Part shown: positions 58,268-64,000 of the stretch, piece after piece
How positions within the stretch are numbered: position 1 is the first letter of the stretch
Layout of the letters: each line of letters opens with the position of its first letter
Source of the DNA: Halobacteriales archaeon QH_7_66_36
GTDB lineage: Archaea; Halobacteriota; Halobacteria; Halobacteriales; Haloarculaceae
Reading direction: 5' to 3'
Assembly: GCA_003021175.1 (NCBI GenBank)
Contig: PXQV01000010.1
Coordinates: 1-64,000, forward strand
DNA length: 64,000 nucleotides
Notes under the pieces: model-generated
Databases searched by the model: none
Told to the model about the DNA's origin: nothing
The model's input: the letters and a program-made list of their open reading frames with translations, nothing else
Made by a program: the position numbers and the translations under genes

Positions 58268-58951
58268 TTAAAACTCCTCGACGTGCGGGCGCAAATCGAG
58301 TTCGAGCGTCCACGCCGACCGGTCCTGCTCGACGAGTCGCCAGTAGCTATCGGCGATGGCGTCGGGGTCGAGATACTCCTCCGAATTCTCGACCGCTCCC
58401 TCGGGCGGCCGGATGCCGCCGTCGATGACGACGTGGGCGACGTGGATCCCCTCCGGCCCGAGTTCGCGCGCCATCGACTCGGCCATGCCGCGCGCGCCGA
58501 ACTTGGCCGCCGAGAAGCCGATGGCTCCCTCGCGCCCGCGGACGGACGTGGTCGCGCCGGTGAAGATCACCGTCCCGCCGTCGCTGTCGAGCATGTCCGG
58601 GACGGCCGCCTGCACGCAGTGGAGCGCGCCGCGGACGTTCGTGTCGAGCGCCCGGTCGAACGCGTCGGGGTCGATGTCGAGCGTCCCGTCCCACGCCGCC
58701 GCGCTCGCGTTGAACACGAGCACGTCGACCGGGCCGAGCGTCTCGCGGACGGTCTCGAAGCCGCGTGCGACGGCCTCGCTGTCGCCGACATCGACGGCCG
58801 CCGCGACCGCGTCGTCCAGTTCCTCGGCCAGCGAGTCGACGTACGTCGACCGGGCGAACAGTCCGACCGAACACCCTTCGGCGTCGAAGCGACGCGCGAG
58901 CGACGCGCCCAAGCCGGGACCGACGCCTGCGATGACAGCCGTTCGTGACAC
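58268..58951 (-). CDS. Atypical short-chain dehydrogenase/reductase
   Basis: A 227-residue SDR. The NAD(P) site AVIAGVGPGLGASLARRF and NASAAAW are typical, and the catalytic Ser is in FTGATTSVRGREG. Where classical SDRs have Tyr-x-x-x-Lys this one reads FSAAKFGARGMAESMAREL, with Phe in place of Tyr and Lys kept. HVAHVVIDGGIRPPEG identifies a known SDR subgroup with this change. Either another residue acts as acid, or it is not a standard dehydrogenase. The GTG at 58951 was preferred over one at 58963. Confidence 0.8.
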   Translation of the reverse strand: MSRTAVIAGVGPGLGASLARRFDAEGCSVGLFARSTYVDSLAEELDDAVAAAVDVGDSEAVARGFETVRETLGPVDVLVFNASAAAWDGTLDIDPDAFDRALDTNVRGALHCVQAAVPDMLDSDGGTVIFTGATTSVRGREGAIGFSAAKFGARGMAESMARELGPEGIHVAHVVIDGGIRPPEGAVENSEEYLDPDAIADSYWRLVEQDRSAWTLELDLRPHVEEF

Positions 58952-59093
58952 GTTCGGGACCACTCACCGCAGATACAAAGCCGTGTTTCCGTCCGGGGCC
59001 GAGCGCGCTTTTCCGCCCTAAACCGGTGATCTATGCCGGTGTGACACTAACCACCACAGTATCATTATTATGAGTGATGACCTTAACACGGCT

Positions 59094-59252
59094 ATGCCGG
59101 AATGCCAGAACTGCGGGTCGTTCGTGACTGCGGCGTACGCGCGTGTTTTCACCCCTAACGGCATCGACGAACCTCGTGTCTGTCCCCAGTGTGAGGACAA
59201 GATTCGCGACGGCGCAGACGTGCGAGAGGCGCGGTCGACACGACGCACTTAG
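59094..59252 (+). CDS. Small zinc-ribbon protein (DUF7563-like)
   Basis: A 52-residue protein with two Cys-x-x-Cys pairs: MPECQNCGSFVTAAYARVF and RVCPQCEDKIRDG. This is a very common haloarchaeal zinc-ribbon peptide of unknown role. ATTATTATG at about 59064-59072 is a TATA-like box about 26 nt upstream, so the ATG at 59094 is preferred over that at 59070. It overlaps the convergent phosphohexomutase gene by 4 nt. Confidence 0.78.
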   Translation: MPECQNCGSFVTAAYARVFTPNGIDEPRVCPQCEDKIRDGADVREARSTRRT

Positions 59253-60586
59253 TTCACGGCGTTCTCGACGGTTTCGCGTGCACTCTCGAACAGCTCGACA
59301 GCACGTTGCTCGTCGCGCGCCTCGGCGGTCACGCGCACGAGCGGCTGGGTTCCGCTCGCGCGCAGCAGGAACCAGCCCGCGTCGGTCGTGACGCGGACGC
59401 CGTCCAGCGTCGCGACGTCGTCGTACCCGTCGAGCACGCGCTCGCGAATCCGTTCCATGACGGCCGTCTTGTCGGCCACCTCGACCGCGTCACGACGGAT
59501 CGGATACGACGGTAGCTCGGCGACCCGCGCGGCGAGCGACCGCTCCGCGGCGAGCGCGGCCAGCCGACAGGCCGCGTACAAGCCGTCCGGACACAGCGTC
59601 TCGTCGGGCCAGATCCACGCCCCGGACGGTTCGCCGCCGAAGACGACACCTTCCTCGCGTGCCGCCGCGGCGACGTGTACGTCGCCCACGGGCGTCCGTT
59701 CGACTCCGACGCCGCGCTCGGCGAGATAATCCTCGACCGCGAGACTCGTGTCGACGGGAACGGCGACGCGCGGCTGGCCGTCACTCGTCCACGTCTCCGC
59801 CGCCTCGGCCGCGAACAGCGCCAGCGTCGCGTCTCCCGAGAGGAACGTGCCGTCGGCCGCCACCGCCCGGAGTCGGTCGGCGTCGCCATCGTGTGCGATA
59901 CCGAGATCTGCGCCCGACTCGCGGACGAGCGCCGACAGCGATGCGCAGTTGTCGGCCGTCGGCTCCGAGGGGCGACCGGGGAACGAGCCATCCGGCTGGG
60001 CGTTCAGCGTCTCGACGCGACAGCCGAGGGCCGCCAGCGCGTCGACGGTGACGCCGCCCGCGCCGTTGCCGAGGTCGACGACGACATCCAGATCGAGGTT
60101 CGCGCCGTCTCCGACGAGACGGTCGACGTGCCGGGCCGCCGCGTCTGCCTCGACTCGCTCGCCCAGTCCGTCCCACGGTTCAAGCGCGAAGTCGCTCGCC
60201 TCGACCCGGCGTTCCACCGCCGCGCGTCGGTCGGCGTCGAACGCGCGGCCCGACGGCTGCCACAGCTTGATACCGTTGTCGGGCGCGGGATTGTGGCTCG
60301 CGGTGACGGACGCGCCGGCCCCGGCGTCCTCCCAGCCGACCGCGCGGGCGACGGTCGGCGTGCTCGCCACGCCCAGATCGACCACGTCCGCGCCCGTCTC
60401 GCGCAGGCCGGCCGCCAGCGCGTCGATCAAGAGTTCACCCGACGCCCGGGTGTCGCGACCGACGACGACGCGCCGCGGGGCATCCCGCGCCGCCAGTTCC
60501 GTCCCGACCGCCCGCCCGATATCGAGCGCGAGCGCCGCGGTCATGTCCTCGCCGACCGGCCCGCGAACGCCGCTCGTTCCGAACAT
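59249..60586 (-). CDS. Phosphohexomutase (GlmM/PGM/PMM family)
   Basis: A 445-residue alpha-D-phosphohexomutase. MFGTSGVRGPVGEDMT begins domain 1, TASHNPAPDNGIKLW holds the phosphoserine, AHDGDADRLRAV is the metal loop, GGEPSGAWIWPDE is the sugar-binding loop and RASGTQPLVRVTAE is the phosphate-binding loop. It probably interconverts phosphoglucosamine or phosphomannose/phosphoglucose; sugar-loop sequence alone does not settle which. A second family member lies 730 nt away. Confidence 0.9.
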   Translation of the reverse strand: MFGTSGVRGPVGEDMTAALALDIGRAVGTELAARDAPRRVVVGRDTRASGELLIDALAAGLRETGADVVDLGVASTPTVARAVGWEDAGAGASVTASHNPAPDNGIKLWQPSGRAFDADRRAAVERRVEASDFALEPWDGLGERVEADAAARHVDRLVGDGANLDLDVVVDLGNGAGGVTVDALAALGCRVETLNAQPDGSFPGRPSEPTADNCASLSALVRESGADLGIAHDGDADRLRAVAADGTFLSGDATLALFAAEAAETWTSDGQPRVAVPVDTSLAVEDYLAERGVGVERTPVGDVHVAAAAREEGVVFGGEPSGAWIWPDETLCPDGLYAACRLAALAAERSLAARVAELPSYPIRRDAVEVADKTAVMERIRERVLDGYDDVATLDGVRVTTDAGWFLLRASGTQPLVRVTAEARDEQRAVELFESARETVENAVN

Positions 60587-60677
60587 GCCCGTAGGTTTCG
60601 GCGCGGGGAGAAAACTCCTGCGAGGCGTCCGAGCCGCTGTCGACACGCTGAAACGGGCGAAAGGCGGAGTGGCGAGC

Positions 60678-60878
60678 GTGAAGGTCACGTGCGAGGTCGT
60701 CGGCGAGGGCATCGAGGAGTGTGAACTCTCGGCCGACGCGGCGTACGGCGACCTGCTCTCGGAACTCGGCCTCTCGCGCCACGAGGCCACGGTGCTCGTC
60801 GACGGGTCGCCCGTGCCGGCGGACGCGACTGTCGCCGCCGACACGGTGCGCGTCCTCCGACTGATCAGGGGCGGCTGA
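60678..60878 (+). CDS. SAMP2-like ubiquitin-like modifier / sulfur carrier
   Basis: A 66-residue beta-grasp protein (GTG start, KVTCEVVGEGIEECEL), ending LRLIRGG. Length, the HEATVLVDGSPVPAD segment and the C-terminal di-glycine match SAMP2 of Haloferax, which is activated by an E1-like enzyme (UbaA), attached to protein lysines, and also supplies sulfur for tRNA thiolation. No E1 gene is in the window. A longer in-frame start upstream was rejected on length. Confidence 0.88.
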   Translation: MKVTCEVVGEGIEECELSADAAYGDLLSELGLSRHEATVLVDGSPVPADATVAADTVRVLRLIRGG

Positions 60879-60945
60879 CACCCGGACACGGCAAGCCAGC
60901 GCGGCGAGCGCGGGGGTTATCAACTCCCCCGGCCGAAGTTCTCGT

Positions 60946-61323
60946 ATGGATCTTCGTGAGGCACGGCCCGACGAACACCTCACGGTGCGGTCTATCTTCG
61001 ACGTCGCGATGCTGGACGTTCCCGACTTCCCCGCGAAGAAACTGGTCGTCGCGGCGGAGGACGACCGCGTCCTCGGCGGGATGGCAGTCGAGACGGACGG
61101 CTTCGGCGAGCGCGGCGAGATACACGCCATCGCCGTTCGGCCCCGCCGTCGCGGACAGGGCGTCGGGAGCCGACTCGTCGGGGAGGCGGAGCGACGCTGG
61201 GACCCCGTCGTCGCCGAGTTCGACGAGCGCGTCCGGCCGTTCTACGAGGCACTCGACTTCGACGTCGAGTCGGTCGGCGGATCGCGGTTCCGTGGCCGGA
61301 AGCCGGGCGACCCGGTCAGATGA
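60946..61323 (+). CDS. GNAT-family N-acetyltransferase
   Basis: A 125-residue GNAT protein. The acetyl-CoA loop is IHAIAVRPRRRGQGVGSRLV (Arg-x-x-Gly-x-Gly) and the C-terminal FYEALDFDVESVGG is the usual last helix-strand. The substrate is unknown. It overlaps the 3' end of the convergent phosphohexomutase gene by 8 nt. Confidence 0.85.
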   Translation: MDLREARPDEHLTVRSIFDVAMLDVPDFPAKKLVVAAEDDRVLGGMAVETDGFGERGEIHAIAVRPRRRGQGVGSRLVGEAERRWDPVVAEFDERVRPFYEALDFDVESVGGSRFRGRKPGDPVR

Positions 61324-62683
61324 GCGGCTTCACCAGCGACTCCCCTTCCGCGAGCAGCGCCTTCACTCGCTTCTCGGAAGCGGCCTCCGCGTAGACGCGG
61401 AGCTTCGGCTCCGTCCCGCTCGGGCGGACGAGCAGCCACGACCAGTCCGCGAGCAGGAGTTTGAACCCGTCGACGGTCGCCACGCGCTCGACGTCCACGC
61501 CCGCAACGGAATCAGGTATCTCGTCGTCGAGCGCCGCGAGCACCGGCTCCTTGCGGGCGTCCGGACAGTCGACGCTCACGCGGTCTTGCACCACGTCGCC
61601 GTGGGCGTCGAGAACGCGGTCCACGCGGTCGTCGAACGGCTCGGTCGCCTCGGCGGCGGCCGTCAGGAGCGCGAACGCCACGCCGTCCTTGTTCGGGAGG
61701 TGGCCGCGCAGGCCGAAGCCGCCCGACTCCTCGCCGCCGACGAGCGCGTCGTGGCGCACCATCGCGTCGGCGACCCACTTGAACCCGACCGCAGTCTCGT
61801 GGGCGGCATGGCCGCTCGCGTCCGCCACGCGGTCGATCAGAAACGTCGTGCTCGCGGTGCGAACCGCGTCGCCGGTCGCGTCGTCGAGCAGGTAGTCGTA
61901 GATAGCGGCGAAGTAGCGGTTCGGGTCGAGATAGCCGCGGTCGGGCGTGACAACCCCGATCCGGTCCGCGTCGCCGTCGTTCGCAACCCCGATGTCGGCA
62001 TCGCCGGTTTCGACCGCTCGCACGAGCGCACCGAGTCGCTCGCCCGTCGGCTCGGGGGGTGTCCCGCCGAACGTGGGGTCGCGGTCGGTGCGGAGTCGGA
62101 CCACGTCCGCGCCCGCGGCGGCGAGCAGGCGGTCGGTGACGCCGCGCCCGGAGCCGTGCATCGCGTCGTAGGCGACGGTCACGCCCGACAGGTCCGCGTC
62201 GACGAGATCGAGTGCGTGGTCGAGATACGCGTCCGTGAGATTCGTCTCCGTCGTCGTGCCGGACGCTTCGGCCGACACCGGGTCGCGGAGGTTCGCCTCT
62301 ACGCGCCGTGTCGTCTCGGGGAGCGCCGGTGCGCCGGTGTCGGGAATGAACTTGACGCCGTTGTACGACGGCGGATTGTGGCTGGCCGTCACCATCAGCG
62401 CCCCCGCCAGTTCGCGGTCCCGCACAGTCCACGCGACGACGGGCGTCGGCACGTCACGCTCGGGGAGCAGACAGTCGAAGCCGTTGTCGGTCAGCACGTC
62501 ACACAGCGACTCGGCGAAGCCGCGCGAGGTTTCGCGGGCGTCGTAGCCGACCGCGACGGCACCGTCGTGGCCCGCCTCGCGCAGATAGTCGGCGACCCCC
62601 TGTCCGACGATTCGCACGCGCTTGTCGGTGAACGTGTCGAGCGTCGCGCGCCACCCGTCGGTCCCGAACGTAATCTCGTCCAT
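61316..62683 (-). CDS. Phosphohexomutase (phosphoglucomutase-like)
   Basis: A 455-residue phosphohexomutase distinct from its neighbour. ITFGTDGWRATLDTFTDKRV starts it; TASHNPPSYNGVKF carries the phosphoserine, VANDGDADRIGVVTPD is the metal loop, GGEESGGFGLRGHLPNKDG the sugar loop and RPSGTEPKLRVYAEA the phosphate loop. The GEESGG sugar loop is typical of phosphoglucomutase-type members. The start at 62683 is the beginning of the conserved fold. The two paralogues are convergent to a SAMP2-like and a GNAT gene between them. Confidence 0.9.
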   Translation of the reverse strand: MDEITFGTDGWRATLDTFTDKRVRIVGQGVADYLREAGHDGAVAVGYDARETSRGFAESLCDVLTDNGFDCLLPERDVPTPVVAWTVRDRELAGALMVTASHNPPSYNGVKFIPDTGAPALPETTRRVEANLRDPVSAEASGTTTETNLTDAYLDHALDLVDADLSGVTVAYDAMHGSGRGVTDRLLAAAGADVVRLRTDRDPTFGGTPPEPTGERLGALVRAVETGDADIGVANDGDADRIGVVTPDRGYLDPNRYFAAIYDYLLDDATGDAVRTASTTFLIDRVADASGHAAHETAVGFKWVADAMVRHDALVGGEESGGFGLRGHLPNKDGVAFALLTAAAEATEPFDDRVDRVLDAHGDVVQDRVSVDCPDARKEPVLAALDDEIPDSVAGVDVERVATVDGFKLLLADWSWLLVRPSGTEPKLRVYAEAASEKRVKALLAEGESLVKPLI

Positions 62684-62730
62684 GCCCGTGGGTCGCCGGC
62701 GCGGCGTGAAAAAGGCTCGTAGCGTTGCGC

Positions 62731-62942
62731 CAGTGGTGTTCAGACAACTGGGGCGTCGCTTGACCGAGTAACCGCGCCGGGTGGGACTGAAAGGGGCCGG
62801 CGGCTCGACGAACCCGGCCGACGTAAGGACCGCAGGCCAACGGCCGAGGACCGCAGCGAGGCCCGGGAGTCGAGCCGCCGGGGGCTTTCTACATCTTGTT
62901 GTCCTCTTCATCTCTAGAATCACTCTCAACTGAACACTACTG
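62731..62942 (+). repeat. MITE-like dispersed repeat, copy B (best preserved ends)
   Basis: 212 nt bounded by CAGTGGTGTTCAG (62731-62743) and CTGAACACTACTG (62930-62942), inverted repeats that match at 12 of 13 positions. The interior has GTGGGACTGAAAGGGGCC (62781-62798), GGACCGCAGGCC, GGCCGAGGACCGCAGCGAGG and GGGGGCTTTCTAC. It encodes no protein. Copies A, C and D and fragment E elsewhere in the window share these parts. Confidence 0.75.
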
Positions 62943-62999
62943 TCAGCAGTAAGAGCGGCCAGTCGGCACACATATGCCCGACGACGACGACCCGCCAGT

Positions 63000-63086
63000 A
63001 TGGATCGCCAGCAGGTGTTCGCGCTGTTCATGGTACTGCTGATGGTGTTCTCCTCGATAGCCTACGCCGCCTCGCTCGTCTTCTAA
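63000..63086 (+). CDS. Tiny single-helix membrane peptide
   Basis: A 28-residue frame: MDRQQVFALFMVLLMVFSSI then AYAASLVF, a single hydrophobic helix with a short charged tip. Peptides of this form recur in haloarchaeal genomes next to other genes, of unknown role. ACATATG lies about 26-32 nt before the ATG, fitting a leaderless transcript. Its stop overlaps the convergent helicase gene by 4 nt. Confidence 0.5.
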   Translation: MDRQQVFALFMVLLMVFSSIAYAASLVF

Positions 63087-64000
63087 TCCGTCTCCCACAC
63101 GTCGCCGAGCGGGTGGTCGTCGAGCGAGGGAGCGCCGCTGTCGTCGGTTCTGTCGCCGACCCGCCCTCGCGATACCCCGGCTCCGCTCCCGCTCGCACCT
63201 GCGTTCGCCGCACTGGCGTCGAAGGCCGGCAGGTCGGGCGTCGTCATCGCGTCCACCTGTTCGGCGAACCAGTCGGGCATGTCGCCGCGAGCGCGCTCGA
63301 AGAGGTCCAACAGCGACGAGTCGGTGAGATACGTCGCGCCGTAGTCGTCCGGCGCGCGGACGACGCGACCGGCCGCCTGAATGACGGTGCGGAGCGCCGT
63401 CCGGTAGTACCAGCCCCACTGGCTCTCTTCCAGTCGGCGCGCGACCCGCGAGTCGCGGGTGTTCGGGTACGGTGCCTTGCAGATCACCTGCCAGCGGCAG
63501 AGGTCGTCGTGGAGGTCGAGCGCTTCCTCCATCTTCACCGAGACGAACACCGCGTTCGACTCCTCGCGCTTCCAACTCGCGAGCGCCGCGTCGCGGTTCT
63601 CGCTGTCGTGCGTTCGAACTCGGTCGCCGACGCCCATCTCCGCGAGTCGACTCGCGAGTCGGTCGGCGATGGCGTAGCTGTGGGCGTGGACGAGTCCCTT
63701 CTCGTCGGGGTGGTGGGCCATCAGCCGGACGAGCGTTCGGGCGACGGCCGGGAGCGTCTCGTCGCGCTGCTCGTAGGTCATCTTCCCACAGGTCACGTCG
63801 CAGAGCGGGCGGTGTTCAAGGGGAAACGTGTGGGGCACGTCGACCAGCGCCACGTCGTCGGGGGCGAGCCCCGTGCCGGCACAGAACGCCCGCTTGTCGA
63901 GGATTGTCGCCGACAGGAGCGCGAACTTGTTTCCCCGGTCCCACACGGTGTGGTGGAGATACCGCGCCGGGTCCATCGGCTTCACCGTCAGGGTCGTCCC
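63083..64000 (-). CDS. DEAH/XPD-like helicase, C-terminal part (runs off the right edge)
   Basis: About 305 residues of the C-terminal half of a superfamily 2 helicase in the DinG/XPD/Rad3 group. KFALLSATILDKRAF is motif III-like, KGLVHAHSYAIADRLASRLA is motif IV, NAVFVSVKMEEALDLHDDLC is motif V with Asp, and IQAAGRVVRAPDDYGATYLT is motif VI with the arginine fingers. The Walker A half lies beyond the window. The last 60 residues are a Ser/Gly/Asp-rich tail. Role in DNA repair or RNA processing cannot be decided. Confidence 0.85.
   Translation of the reverse strand, partial: GTTLTVKPMDPARYLHHTVWDRGNKFALLSATILDKRAFCAGTGLAPDDVALVDVPHTFPLEHRPLCDVTCGKMTYEQRDETLPAVARTLVRLMAHHPDEKGLVHAHSYAIADRLASRLAEMGVGDRVRTHDSENRDAALASWKREESNAVFVSVKMEEALDLHDDLCRWQVICKAPYPNTRDSRVARRLEESQWGWYYRTALRTVIQAAGRVVRAPDDYGATYLTDSSLLDLFERARGDMPDWFAEQVDAMTTPDLPAFDASAANAGASGSGAGVSRGRVGDRTDDSGAPSLDDHPLGDVWETD

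Overview
The window is chromosomal DNA from a halophilic archaeon (class Halobacteria). Supporting evidence: very high GC, strongly acidic proteins, many start codons about 25 nt downstream of an AT-rich TATA-like box (leaderless transcripts), a LysW-type arginine operon, a SAMP2-like ubiquitin-like modifier, KaiC-like ATPases, Bat-type HTH_10 and HalX regulators, and several tiny haloarchaeal protein families. The genus cannot be told from the sequence alone.

Layout. 1-2.6 kb: an arsenic operon (arsR-arsC-arsM) whose efflux gene acr3 is broken and cut by what looks like an IS200/IS605-type element end. 2.7-13.5 kb: serine acetyltransferase, a fluoride-channel pair, a MOSC protein, small membrane proteins, a large sensor kinase, an MFS transporter and a CoA-disulfide-reductase-like flavoprotein. 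13.5-15.2 kb: a 1.65 kb insertion between perfect 34-nt direct repeats, carrying an HTH antitoxin-like gene, a ruined PemK-like toxin gene and a lower-GC methyltransferase. 15.5-26.7 kb: a frameshifted cobQ, two signalling proteins, an HTTM membrane protein, an S9 peptidase, an alcohol dehydrogenase, HTH regulators and small proteins. 27.3-27.8 kb: tRNA-Ser(CGA) with two extra copies of its 3' end. 27.9-31.2 kb: a KaiC-like ATPase overlapping a LOV-domain sensor kinase. 31.2-47.5 kb: metabolic enzymes (VOC, iron alcohol dehydrogenase, DAG kinase, aldehyde ferredoxin oxidoreductase, PhnP-like hydrolase, AAA ATPase, thiolase, hotdog thioesterase, threonine synthase, TauE exporter, copper chaperone) and a divergent FtsZ/tubulin-like protein with a zinc ribbon. 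48.0-57.5 kb: the whole arginine pathway from ornithine carrier to argininosuccinate lyase. 57.6-64 kb: small proteins, an RNA-ligase-fold protein, an SDR, two phosphohexomutases around a SAMP2-like gene, and a helicase that runs off the edge.

How the genes work together. ArsR/ArsC/ArsM give arsenate reduction and methylation, but the pump is dead here. ArgW-ArgX-ArgC-ArgB-ArgD-ArgE-ArgF form one overlapping operon making citrulline on the ArgW carrier; ArgG and ArgH next door finish arginine. A leaderless 27-codon upstream ORF precedes argG. The KaiC/LOV pair looks like a light-sensing signalling unit. A dispersed repeat of about 140-215 bp with CAGTAGTGTTCAG-type terminal inverted repeats occurs four times, plus one fragment, in intergenic gaps and resembles a MITE.

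The strongest candidates for undescribed biology are the FtsZ-like zinc-ribbon protein (33.8 kb), the KaiC-LOV kinase pair with a degenerate ATP-binding site (27.9-31.2 kb), the 34-nt-repeat-bounded insertion (13.5-15.2 kb), the MITE-like repeat family and the argG upstream ORF.
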